Positions 37,899 through 45,695 of a DNA stretch of 64,000 bases are shown one piece after another. The stretch comes from an uncultured Opitutia bacterium (GTDB lineage Bacteria > Verrucomicrobiota > Verrucomicrobiia > Opitutales > Opitutaceae). Positions within the stretch are counted from its first letter, which is position 1. Each line of letters begins with the position of its first letter. Under the pieces are notes generated by a model that saw only the letters and a program-made list of their open reading frames with translations, searched no databases and was not told the origin of the DNA. Where the stretch lies: the NCBI GenBank assembly GCA_903862955.1, contig CAIPAH010000024.1, positions 248,001-312,000 of the forward strand, given 5' to 3'. The position numbers and the translations under genes are program-made.

Positions 37899-38903
37899 TC
37901 AGTTCGCCGTCAGCAGCTTCGCAAAGACCATCTTGCCGCCGGCCGTCGGCAGCACGCTGATGATCTCGGCACTGACCCGGCGGCCAATGAAGGCCCGCGA
38001 TGAATTGACGACCACCATCGAGCCATCCTCGAGGAAACCCACCGCCTGGCCTTCGTCCTTGCCGGCCTTGACCAACTCGACCTCGACGGTTTCGCCCAGC
38101 ATCAGCTCCGAACGCAGCGAGCGCGCCAGCTCGTTGAGGTTTAGCCACGGCACGCCTTGGAACTCCGCCATCTTGGCCAGGTTGTAATCCGTGGTCAGCA
38201 GCTTCGCGCGCATGCTCTGGGCGAGGAAGACGAGCTTCGCCTCGATGTCCTCCTTCTTGGCGACCTCGCTCTCCGCAATGCGGATATCGAGGCGCTTGTT
38301 GCGCCGCAGGTCGTTCAGGACCTCGAGCCCGCGCCGGCCGCGCGCCTGCTTGTGCGGATCAGTCGAGTCGGCGACCGACTGCAGTTCGTTCAGCACGAAG
38401 CGAGGAATGATCAAGGCCGCGCTGAGAAAGCCGGCATCACAAACCCGCGCGATACGCCCGTCGATCAGCACGCTCGTGTCCACGACCACCAGCGGCACGT
38501 CCACGTCGTGCGGCACGAAGCGCACATACGGGATGACCAGGTTGAACTCGTCCTTGCCGCGCAGAGCGATGACGGTGCTCAGGTAGGTGCAGATGATGAA
38601 CAGCGCGAGCTGCGACAGATAGATGATCTGCGGCTCGCCGAAGCGGAACAGCGGGGAGGTGCCGATGAAATAGGCGATGAGGGTTCCCATTCCCAGGCCG
38701 AACGTGATGGCCGACAACCCGCGGAGGGAAAAGCCCTTGAGCAGGAAGTCCACGAGGATGACCAGGGCGCCGAGCAGCAAGCCGATGATCGTCGCGAGCA
38801 GGCGATGGCTGTCCCATTCCTCGATCGCGTAGCACACCAGCCACCCGGCCGCGCCGCACAGCACGAAAAACACCGAACGGATGGCGAGCATGGTCTTGTT
38901 CAT
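37899..38903 (-). CDS. PIN-TRAM domain membrane protein
   Basis: The 334-residue protein has four N-terminal membrane helices (about residues 5-115), then a PIN nuclease domain with its acidic residues in VVVDTSVLIDGRI, FVLNELQSVADS and LTTDYNLAKMA, and a C-terminal TRAM-like domain (GETVEVELVKAGKDEGQAVGFL). This is the YacL/PilT-N-terminal architecture. It probably cleaves RNA near the membrane. It is preceded on the same strand, 16 bp away, by a 37-residue membrane peptide gene. Confidence 0.88.
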   Translation of the reverse strand: MNKTMLAIRSVFFVLCGAAGWLVCYAIEEWDSHRLLATIIGLLLGALVILVDFLLKGFSLRGLSAITFGLGMGTLIAYFIGTSPLFRFGEPQIIYLSQLALFIICTYLSTVIALRGKDEFNLVIPYVRFVPHDVDVPLVVVDTSVLIDGRIARVCDAGFLSAALIIPRFVLNELQSVADSTDPHKQARGRRGLEVLNDLRRNKRLDIRIAESEVAKKEDIEAKLVFLAQSMRAKLLTTDYNLAKMAEFQGVPWLNLNELARSLRSELMLGETVEVELVKAGKDEGQAVGFLEDGSMVVVNSSRAFIGRRVSAEIISVLPTAGGKMVFAKLLTAN

Positions 38904-38919
38904 GACGGGGAAAGGGAGC

Positions 38920-39033
38920 TCAGCGGAAAAAATAGAACAACACGAGCGGCAACAGCACGCCGACGAGCATCACCAGGAGCAGAATCGTCTGGGCGCGCTC
39001 GGCTTTTGCCTTTTCAGGGGTCTGCTCGTCCAT
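38920..39033 (-). CDS. 37-residue single-helix membrane peptide
   Basis: The small frame encodes MDEQTPEKAKAERAQ followed by a hydrophobic helix (TILLLVMLVGVLLPLVLFYFF) and a final Arg. Its charge layout (negative/positive head, one helix) is that of a small membrane protein. The stop lies 16 bp before the PIN-TRAM gene on the same strand, so the two are likely cotranscribed. It could modulate the membrane nuclease, by analogy with other micropeptides; there is no direct evidence. Confidence 0.55.
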   Translation of the reverse strand: MDEQTPEKAKAERAQTILLLVMLVGVLLPLVLFYFFR

Positions 39034-39064
39034 TTCAGTGCCAGCGCACCAAACCCCCCTCGGC

Positions 39065-39475
39065 ATGACAACCCAATACTGGCTGGTTAAATCTGAACCT
39101 GAGTCCTACGCGTGGACCGATTTCGTGCGCGACGGCCGCACCGCGTGGACCGGCGTTCGCAATTACGCCGCGCGGATTCACCTCAACGCCATGAAGCGAG
39201 GCGATCGCGTGTTGTTCTACGAGAGCATGACGACAAAGGCCGTCGTGGGCACGTGCGCGGTAACCAAAACCGCCTTTCCCGACACCACCGCGGACGAACC
39301 CGGCTGGGTGGCCGTCGAACTCAAGGCGGACGCGCCCCTCCCCCAGGCCGTGACGTTGGCCCAGATCAAGGCGGATCCGCTCCTCGCCAAGATGGAACTG
39401 CTGCGCCAGGGCCGGCTGTCCGTCACGCCCGTCACCGCGGCGGAATTCGAGCACATCGTGAAACTCGGAGGCTGA
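39065..39475 (+). CDS. EVE domain protein
   Basis: The 136-residue protein is a complete EVE domain: YWLVKSEPESYAWTDF, AWTGVRNYAARIHLNAMKRGDRVLFYES, and DEPGWVAVELKADAPLP. EVE domains are PUA-like and bind modified bases in DNA or RNA. ATG 39065 is used (MTTQYWLVKSEP); the frame is open nine codons earlier. It is divergent from the small membrane peptide gene, with 31 bp between the start codons. Confidence 0.9.
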   Translation: MTTQYWLVKSEPESYAWTDFVRDGRTAWTGVRNYAARIHLNAMKRGDRVLFYESMTTKAVVGTCAVTKTAFPDTTADEPGWVAVELKADAPLPQAVTLAQIKADPLLAKMELLRQGRLSVTPVTAAEFEHIVKLGG

Positions 39476-39584
39476 AGCCGGAAGCCACGAATCCAGGAAG
39501 CGATTCATCCGGGGTTCCCCTTTCAAAACCCGCGAATTTCTTCCCACGCTCGACACTCCGGGGTTTTGCCGCTTCCAAGGAGCC

Positions 39585-40439
39585 GTGTCCGTCAACCTCA
39601 CCATCCTCGCCCCCGGCCTGCTCGGTGGGTCCGTCGCCCGCGCCGCGCGCGCGCATGGCGTCGCCGTGCGGATCACGCTCTGGGCGCGCCGGCCCGAAGC
39701 GCGGTTGAAACTCCGCGAGCAGCCGTGGTGTGACGCCGTGGCGGAGACGCCCGAGGCCGCGGTCCGCGACGCCAACCTGGTGGTCATCGCCGCCCCGGTG
39801 GACTGCATTCTCCCGCTGGCGCGCCAAATCGCGCCGCACCTCGCCGCGGGTGCAGTCGTCACCGACGTCGGCAGCGTGAAGGGCGAGATTGCGCGACTTG
39901 GCCAGGTCGCGACGGGCGAGCGGGCGCATTTTGTCGGTTCGCACCCGATGGCCGGCTCGGAAAAAACCGGCTGGGAACACGGCAGCGCCGACCTCTTCAA
40001 GCACCGCACGTGCTTCGTCACTCCCCTCGAGTCGACCGATACCGCCGCCGTCGCGACGGTCGTGCGCTTCTGGAAGGATCTCGGCGGCGAACCCGTCACC
40101 CTCTCGCCCGACGAGCACGACGAGATCGTCGCGCACATCAGCCACCTGCCACAGGTGCTGGCGTCGAGCCTCTGCGCGTTCCTCGCGCAGAAAAACCCCG
40201 CCTGGCGCAACCACGCCGGCGGCGGCCTCCGTGACACCACGCGCATCGCCGCCAGCGATCCCGCGCTCTGGCGCACGATTCTCGAGCAGAACCGTGACGA
40301 AGTCCTCCGCGCCCTGCGCGCCTACCAGGACGAGTTGCACCATTTGACCGCGGCGATCTCCAACCGCGACTGGGTCGACGTCCGCGCCCGCCTCGAGCGC
40401 GGCAAAGTTTACCGCGACCAATTCCGGCCGCTGGCGTAG
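39585..40439 (+). CDS. tyrA: Prephenate dehydrogenase
   Basis: TyrA oxidises prephenate to 4-hydroxyphenylpyruvate in tyrosine synthesis. The 284-residue protein starts (GTG) with a Rossmann motif LTILAPGLLGGSVARAARA, and has AAPVDCILPLA, VTDVGSVKGEI, FVGSHPMAGSEKTGWEH and HLPQVLASSLCAFL, the NAD-binding and catalytic parts of the family. An AAGGAG motif ends two bases before the GTG. No chorismate mutase domain is fused. It is followed by aroA, so aromatic amino-acid genes are grouped here. Confidence 0.93.
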   Translation: MSVNLTILAPGLLGGSVARAARAHGVAVRITLWARRPEARLKLREQPWCDAVAETPEAAVRDANLVVIAAPVDCILPLARQIAPHLAAGAVVTDVGSVKGEIARLGQVATGERAHFVGSHPMAGSEKTGWEHGSADLFKHRTCFVTPLESTDTAAVATVVRFWKDLGGEPVTLSPDEHDEIVAHISHLPQVLASSLCAFLAQKNPAWRNHAGGGLRDTTRIAASDPALWRTILEQNRDEVLRALRAYQDELHHLTAAISNRDWVDVRARLERGKVYRDQFRPLA

Positions 40440-40441
40440 CG

Positions 40442-40492
40442 CAGGCGTCCCCGCCTGCTCGCTTCAGCTCCGGATGCAGGCGGGGACGCCTG
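40442..40492. repeat. Perfect 17-bp inverted repeat between tyrA and aroA
   Basis: CAGGCGTCCCCGCCTGC (40442-40458) and its exact reverse complement (40476-40492) with a 17-bp loop, starting three bases after the tyrA stop. It could terminate or process the tyrA transcript ahead of aroA. Confidence 0.8.
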
Positions 40493-40571
40493 AACTGCTT
40501 CGGAGCCTCTCCCATGCCGGTGCAAAAAACACCTTGGCGCAGCGGGCGGCCTGATTGACGCTGGAGGCGCC

Positions 40572-41798
40572 ATGTCTTTGCCCGACCCGTTGCCGATCCC
40601 GCCCTTCACGCGCCCCGTGCGCGGCGCGGTCACGCTGCCCGGATCGAAGAGCATCACGAACCGCGCGCTGCTCCTGGCGGCACTGTCGGATGGCCCGGTC
40701 ACGCTGACCAACGCGCTGTTCAGCCGGGACACGGAGATCATGGCCGCGGCGCTGAACCAACTCGGCATCAAGGTCGAGACCGACGCGAAGACCCGGACGA
40801 TGCGTGTCGCGGGCCAGGGCGGGAAAATTCCCGTGACCAACGCGCGCTTGCACGTCGGCAACGCCGGGACCGCTGCACGTTTTCTCACCGCCTTGGTCTG
40901 CCTCCGCGCCGGCGGGGAATATCACTTTGACAGCGATCCGGCCATGTATCGCCGCCCCATCGGCGGCCTGCTCGACGCCCTCGCGAGCCAAGGCGCAACG
41001 GCCAGCGCGCGAAATTTTCCATTCACGCTCCGGACGACCGGCTTGGCGGGTGGCGTGGTCGAAGTGGATGCGTCCGAAAGCTCGCAGCTCTTGTCCGCGC
41101 TCCTGCTCGTGGCGTCCAAGGCCCGCACTAACCTCACCGTCAAGTTGAAGGGCGAGACGGTTTCGCAGCCCTTCATCGCGATGACCGAGCGAATGGTCCG
41201 GCAATTCGCCGCGCGCCCCTCAGCCTATGCCATCGAGGGGGACGCAACTGCCGCCACGTATTTTCAGGCCCTCCCTCTCGTTGTCGGTGGCTCGCTCGCG
41301 TTGCCGGGATTGCAATCGCCAGCCACCAGCCTCCAGGGCGATGCGGTTTTCGTCGATGTGCTCGCCCGGGTGCGCGCCCGCTCAGGCAACGTGCTCCTCA
41401 CGGAGGATTTCCACGCGATCTCTGACACGTTCCTCACGCTCGCCGCCCTGGCCCCGCTGCTGCCCGGCCCCACCCGCATCACCGGCATCGCCCACACCCG
41501 CAAGCAGGAGACCGACCGCGTTGCGGGCATGGCGCGCGAGCTGCGCAAGCTCGGCCAGGAGGTTATCGAAACGGAGGATTCGCTCACGATCACGCCCCGC
41601 CCGCTCACGCCCGGCGCCCAAATCGAAACCTACCACGATCACCGTTTCGCGATGAGCTTCGGCATCCTGGGCTGCCACGATTTGCACGGAGATGGCCGGC
41701 CGTGGCTCTCGATCAAGGATCCGAGCTGCTGCGCGAAGACGTTTCCCAATTTCTTTGAAGAGCTGGCGGCCCTGCGCGCACAATCCCTGGCATCCTGA
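40572..41798 (+). CDS. aroA: 3-phosphoshikimate 1-carboxyvinyltransferase (EPSP synthase)
   Basis: The 408-residue protein is slightly short for the family but complete. It has the PEP/S3P-binding LPGSKSITNRALLLAAL, the LHVGNAGTAARFLTAL motif, the RRPIGGLLDAL arginines, SSQLLSALLLV and the C-terminal KETDR-like KQETDRVAGMARELRKLG. It makes EPSP in the shikimate pathway. A GGAGG-like motif (CTGGAGGCGCC) precedes the ATG. The stop shares one base with the cmk start, which makes an aroA-cmk-plsC operon. Confidence 0.94.
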   Translation: MSLPDPLPIPPFTRPVRGAVTLPGSKSITNRALLLAALSDGPVTLTNALFSRDTEIMAAALNQLGIKVETDAKTRTMRVAGQGGKIPVTNARLHVGNAGTAARFLTALVCLRAGGEYHFDSDPAMYRRPIGGLLDALASQGATASARNFPFTLRTTGLAGGVVEVDASESSQLLSALLLVASKARTNLTVKLKGETVSQPFIAMTERMVRQFAARPSAYAIEGDATAATYFQALPLVVGGSLALPGLQSPATSLQGDAVFVDVLARVRARSGNVLLTEDFHAISDTFLTLAALAPLLPGPTRITGIAHTRKQETDRVAGMARELRKLGQEVIETEDSLTITPRPLTPGAQIETYHDHRFAMSFGILGCHDLHGDGRPWLSIKDPSCCAKTFPNFFEELAALRAQSLAS

Positions 41799-42469
41799 TG
41801 GCCACGTCCCCCTTCATCATTGTCGCCATCGACGGCGGCGCCGCGTCGGGCAAATCGTCGTCGTCGCGCACATTGAGCGACCGCTTCGACCTCCTGCACG
41901 TTGACACCGGCTCGTTTTACCGCGCGCTCACGGCGGAAATGCTGCGCCGCGGCGTGCGGCCCGACGATTTGGCGGCGCTCCAATCCGCGCTGGCGGACAT
42001 CAAGCTCAGCACGCGCCTGCGCGGCCGCTCCGCCGAGATGGAAATCAACGGGCGCGTCGCCGGTGACGAAATCCGCAGCCGCGAGGTCAACGACGCCGTC
42101 TCGCCTTTTGCCGCCATTCCCGAGCTCCGGTCTGCGCTGCTCGCCTACCAGCGCGGCCTGGCTGGCGTGGCGCGGGAAAAGGGCTTTCGCGGGCTCGTGA
42201 TGGAGGGCCGGGACATCGGCTCGGTGATTTTCCCGCAGGCGGATTTTCGGTTTTTCCTCCACGCCGACGCCGGTGAACGCGAGCGCCGCCGCGCGGGCCA
42301 GGGCCTGCACGACCAAATCCGGGAGCGCGATCGCATCGACTCGTCGCGCAAGACCTCGCCGCTCACGTGTTCAGACGGCGCGACGTCGATCAACACGACG
42401 CATGTCACGCTCGACCAGGTCGTCGAGCAAATGGCCGCCGCCATCGCGACCAGGCTGCCGCCCGCATGA
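41798..42469 (+). CDS. cmk: Cytidylate kinase
   Basis: The 223-residue protein phosphorylates CMP and dCMP. It has a P-loop-type opening AIDGGAASGKSSSSRTL, YRALTAEMLRRG, the CMP-binding MEGRDIGSVIFPQADFRFFLHADAGERERRR, and IDSSRKTSPL. Some consensus residues differ (IDGGAASGKS where IDGPAGSGKS is usual). The frame starts on the A of the aroA stop (TGATGG) and ends with ATGA overlap to plsC. Confidence 0.92.
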   Translation: MATSPFIIVAIDGGAASGKSSSSRTLSDRFDLLHVDTGSFYRALTAEMLRRGVRPDDLAALQSALADIKLSTRLRGRSAEMEINGRVAGDEIRSREVNDAVSPFAAIPELRSALLAYQRGLAGVAREKGFRGLVMEGRDIGSVIFPQADFRFFLHADAGERERRRAGQGLHDQIRERDRIDSSRKTSPLTCSDGATSINTTHVTLDQVVEQMAAAIATRLPPA

Positions 42470-43125
42470 ACCACTCGTATCAGCAGGTGGAAATGCAGCC
42501 GGTCTACGGCTTTTTCCACTATCTCACGACGGTGCTCTACGACATCGGTTTCCGCGGCGAAGTCGCTGGCTTGGAAAACCTGCCCGAACGAGGCTCGTTC
42601 CTCCTCGCGGCCAACCACGCGAGTCATCTCGATCCGTTTCTAATCGGCTCCCAGGTGCAGCGTCAGATCGCCTTCTTTGCGCGCAAGACGCTGTGGAAAC
42701 CCGGTTTCTCCTCGTGGTGGCTCGACACCGTCGGCACCATCCCGGTGGATCGCGATGGCGGGCAGGCGCTGAGCGCCATCAAGCGCGTGCTGCGCGTGTT
42801 GAAGGATGACCGCGGGCTGATTTTATTTCCCGAGGGCACCCGCAGTCCGGACGGCAACCTGCAAACGCCCAAGCCCGGCGTGGGCATGATCGCCTGCAGC
42901 ACCCAGGTGCCCGTGGTGCCGGTGCGGATTTTCGGCTCCTACGAGGCGTTCGGACGGGGCCGCGGCGTGCGGCTCGGCACGCCCGTCTCAATCGTGTTCG
43001 GCCCCCCGATCCCGCCGGCGGAGTATGATGATCCCGCGGCCGGCAAGGAACGCTATCAAGTCGCCAGCAACCGCATCATGGCGCGCATCGCCGGATTGCG
43101 GATGCCGCCCGTGTTGGTGAATTAA
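42466..43125 (+). CDS. plsC: 1-acyl-sn-glycerol-3-phosphate acyltransferase
   Basis: The 219-residue protein (MNHSYQQVEMQ) carries the PlsC/LPAAT motifs: AANHASHLDPFLIG (HxxxxD), VGTIPVDRDGGQAL, FPEGTRSPDG and VPVVPVRIFGSYEAFGRG. It adds the second acyl chain of phosphatidic acid at the membrane. The start overlaps the cmk stop by 4 bp, so it belongs to the aroA-cmk-plsC operon. A hairpin just downstream separates it from the convergent trpS. Confidence 0.93.
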   Translation: MNHSYQQVEMQPVYGFFHYLTTVLYDIGFRGEVAGLENLPERGSFLLAANHASHLDPFLIGSQVQRQIAFFARKTLWKPGFSSWWLDTVGTIPVDRDGGQALSAIKRVLRVLKDDRGLILFPEGTRSPDGNLQTPKPGVGMIACSTQVPVVPVRIFGSYEAFGRGRGVRLGTPVSIVFGPPIPPAEYDDPAAGKERYQVASNRIMARIAGLRMPPVLVN

Positions 43126-43130
43126 GGACG

Positions 43131-43148
43131 ACGGACCGGGAGGTCCGT
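43131..43148. terminator. Short hairpin between convergent plsC and trpS
   Basis: ACGGACC (43131-43137), loop GGGA, GGTCCGT (43142-43148), 6 bp after the plsC stop and 23 bp before the trpS stop. Suitable as a bidirectional terminator, although the T-run is weak. Confidence 0.45.
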
Positions 43149-43171
43149 TCTCCGGCAACACGCTGCGGCGC

Positions 43172-44137
43172 TCACTCCAGACCGCTGGCCTTGCGGGCGC
43201 GCTGGAGCACGACGGACGCCACCGCGCGGGCGCGCTCGGCACCGTCGCGGAGGACGCCCTCCACGTAGCCGGAATTCGCCGCCAGCTCGGCGCGACGAGC
43301 GCGCGCGATGGCAAAGTAGGCCCAATAGTGCTCGAACAGCGCCTTCTTCAGGTCGCCATAGCCGAGTCCACCGGCGCGCAGCCGGTTCTCGAAATCCGTC
43401 GCCACGGCCGCTGGTGCGACGAGGCGAAGCAGCTGGATGGCGAGATTCTTGTCGGCGTCGGGCTTGGGCTCCGCCGGCGTGCGGCTGTCCATCTTGATGC
43501 CCATGATTTTCTTCCGGAGCACCGCCTCGTCCCCGAAAATCTCGATCGTGTTGCCGTAGCTCTTGCTCATCTTCTGGCCGTCCAAGCCAGGGACGACCGC
43601 GACCTCGTCGCGGATCACGGGCTCCGGCACCACGAGCGTTTCGCCGTAGGTCTCGTTGAATTTGATCGCGATGTCGCGTGTCATCTCGACGTGCTGCTTC
43701 TGGTCGCGGCCGACCGGCACCTTCTGGGTATCGTAGAGCAGGATGTCCGCAGCCATGAGCACCGGGTAGGCAAACAGGCCGAAGTTCGCGGCGATGCCCT
43801 TCGCGGTCTTGTCCTTGTAGCTGTGCGCCCGTTCGAGCAACCCCATGGGCGTGACGGAACCGAGCATCCAGGTGAGCTCGCACACCGCCGGCACGTCGCT
43901 CTGGCGCCAGAAGACGCTCTTGGCGGGGTCGAGGCCGCACGCCAGCCAGTCGAGCGCGATGCCCAGCGTGTGGGCCTTGCGCTCCGCCGGGTTGGTGACG
44001 GTGGTCATCGAGTGGTAGTCGGCGATGAAATAGTAACAATCGCCCTTCGCCTGCGCCTCGATGGCCGGGCGCATCGCGCCAAAGTAGTTGCCGATGTGGA
44101 GCGAGCCGGAGGGCGTGATGCCAGTGAGGGTGCGCAT
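43172..44137 (-). CDS. trpS: Tryptophanyl-tRNA synthetase
   Basis: The 321-residue class I synthetase has the HIGH-type motif SGSLHIGNYFGA and the KMSKS motif GQKMSKSYGNTIEIFG, and the typical DIAIKFNETYGETLVVPE. It charges tRNA-Trp. Length is normal for the bacterial enzyme. The leader before the ATG has no Shine-Dalgarno sequence. It is cotranscribed at most with the hexapeptide-repeat gene, which lies 36 bp upstream on the same strand. Confidence 0.95.
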   Translation of the reverse strand: MRTLTGITPSGSLHIGNYFGAMRPAIEAQAKGDCYYFIADYHSMTTVTNPAERKAHTLGIALDWLACGLDPAKSVFWRQSDVPAVCELTWMLGSVTPMGLLERAHSYKDKTAKGIAANFGLFAYPVLMAADILLYDTQKVPVGRDQKQHVEMTRDIAIKFNETYGETLVVPEPVIRDEVAVVPGLDGQKMSKSYGNTIEIFGDEAVLRKKIMGIKMDSRTPAEPKPDADKNLAIQLLRLVAPAAVATDFENRLRAGGLGYGDLKKALFEHYWAYFAIARARRAELAANSGYVEGVLRDGAERARAVASVVLQRARKASGLE

Positions 44138-44173
44138 GGGAGGGCGAAGCTTCGCGGAGGGCGGCGGCTGGCG

Positions 44174-44857
44174 TCAATCCCGGCGCGGCAGCGTGCTCAA
44201 CTGCTGCCGGCTGTGCGCAATCGTGGCGGGAGGCAGGACGCCGCCGAAGGCCGTGAGCGGCATCACCAGCGAGCGCGGGCCGAGCATCGTGCCCGGCTGG
44301 AGCACGGCGTTGCAGCCCACCTCCGCGAAGTCGCCGACGATGGCGCCGAATTTCTTGAGCCCGGTGTCGACCACCACCCCGCCGGGCAGCGCAATCGTCA
44401 CGTGCTTCTGGTCGAGGCGGACGTTGGAGCAGATCACCCCCGCCCCGAAATGCGCGCCGTTCCCGAGGATCGAGTCGCCGACGTAGTTGAAATGCGGCGT
44501 CTGCACGCGGTTCATCAGGAGGCAGTTCTTGAACTCACACGCGTTGCCGAGGACGCAGTGCTCGCCGACGATGACATTGCCCCGGATGAACGCCCCGGGC
44601 CGGATCTCGGTGTCCGCGCCAATCCAGGCGGGCCCGATGATCGTGGCGGTGTGCGGCAGCGTCACCGTCGGATGCAGGTAGACAAAGCCCTCCACGTGGA
44701 CGCCGCGCGGCACCTTCAGCATGGGCTGGTCGAAGTGGTGCGCCGCCAGCACTGGGGCGATCTGCTTCAGCCAGTCCCACGGCGTGGCATCGGGCAGAAA
44801 CGCCGCGCTAAACGGCGCCAGCGACGCGGGCAGGGCGAAAAAATCGGAGGCTTTCAC
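44174..44857 (-). CDS. Left-handed beta-helix (hexapeptide) protein
   Basis: The 227-residue protein has a short helical N-terminus and then about 140 residues of hexapeptide repeats: VEGFVYLHPTVTLP, GPAWIGADTEIRPGAFIRG and VIVGEHCVLGNACEF. The KFGAIVGDFAEVGCNAVL region and GFGVLPP-like end match the C-terminal acyltransferase/uridyltransferase-like beta-helix of GlmU and related sugar-nucleotide enzymes, but no nucleotidyltransferase domain is present. It may be a stand-alone acetyltransferase or a partner of a sugar-1-phosphate nucleotidyltransferase. Confidence 0.8.
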   Translation of the reverse strand: MKASDFFALPASLAPFSAAFLPDATPWDWLKQIAPVLAAHHFDQPMLKVPRGVHVEGFVYLHPTVTLPHTATIIGPAWIGADTEIRPGAFIRGNVIVGEHCVLGNACEFKNCLLMNRVQTPHFNYVGDSILGNGAHFGAGVICSNVRLDQKHVTIALPGGVVVDTGLKKFGAIVGDFAEVGCNAVLQPGTMLGPRSLVMPLTAFGGVLPPATIAHSRQQLSTLPRRD

Positions 44858-45026
44858 GGCGCGATTAAGGGCGGTGCCGCCGCGTCTCGCAACGCACGAA
44901 TCGTCCGTCCCGTGGACTTTCCCGCGGTGCCCGGCCCCAACTAACCCCTTGACGGTCTAGGCATGAAAGGCTTCGCTATGGTCCGGTCGTCCACCCCGGA
45001 TCACCCACCTGTTTCTCCCCCTAAAA

Positions 45027-45560
45027 ATGAAAAAACTCCCTGTCATCCTCGGCGCTTCCCTCGGGCTGGCGCTGCTCTTCACGGGCTGCGAATCCGACGG
45101 CATCGCTGCCCGCACCCAGGAAAAGTCCGCCGTCTACGCGACCCTGAAGCCCTGGCAAAAGAAGAACATCGATAGCGGCGTGATCGCGCTGACCTTCACG
45201 CCCGACATGGTTTACATGGCGATCGGCAATCCCTCGAGCAAGGCCCCCGTCGTTGGAGGCGGCGAGATCTGGACGTATAAAAATTACTATCCTTCCGTCG
45301 GCGCCACGCAGGCGCAGCGGAGCTTGAACACGGACCGCGGTCTCGGAGACAGCAACTTCCACAATGGCATCCAGTCTGAGTCTAATGGCGCCGGTGGCCG
45401 GCAGAGAGTCGGCTCGACCCAAGGCGGTACGGGTCCCAGCATCTCCACCACGGGCGGCCCGCAGGGCGGTTCGATGGAGCCGCCGGACCTGCAGTCCTTC
45501 ACGCTCTGGGTCACGTTCCTGGACGGCAAGGTGTCCAAGCTGAAGCTCGATCCAAACTGA
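45027..45560 (+). CDS. Lipoprotein of unknown function
   Basis: The 177-residue protein has a lipoprotein signal (MKKLPVILGASLGLALLFTGCE, lipobox LFTGC). The mature part has SGVIALTFTPDMVYMAIGNPSSK with an IWTYKNYYP region, then a Gly/Ser/Thr-rich stretch, and a final beta strand QSFTLWVTFLDGKVSKLKL. This pattern resembles SmpA/OmlA-like proteins that report envelope state, but the link is weak. A strong Rho-independent terminator follows at 45586-45616. The leader is C/T-rich. Confidence 0.75.
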   Translation: MKKLPVILGASLGLALLFTGCESDGIAARTQEKSAVYATLKPWQKKNIDSGVIALTFTPDMVYMAIGNPSSKAPVVGGGEIWTYKNYYPSVGATQAQRSLNTDRGLGDSNFHNGIQSESNGAGGRQRVGSTQGGTGPSISTTGGPQGGSMEPPDLQSFTLWVTFLDGKVSKLKLDPN

Positions 45561-45585
45561 GCTCGGTCGAGAACCGCAGATTTCA

Positions 45586-45616
45586 GGCCCCGGTGAATTC
45601 GCCGGGGCCTTTTTTT
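45586..45616 (+). terminator. Rho-independent terminator of the lipoprotein gene
   Basis: GGCCCCGG (45586-45593) pairs with CCGGGGCC (45602-45609), followed by a run of seven T (45610-45616). Placed 25 bp after the lipoprotein stop. Confidence 0.9.
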
Positions 45617-45695
45617 AGAGGTAGCAGCCGAACGCCTGCGCCGCCGCCTCGCCCGGCGCCGCAGGCACAACCGCTATCCCGACGACAGGGAGCGC

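Noticed and set aside
44940-44985. Sigma-70 promoter TTGACG ... TATGGT before the lipoprotein gene
   Set aside because: The boxes are 22 bp apart, too far for a normal promoter.
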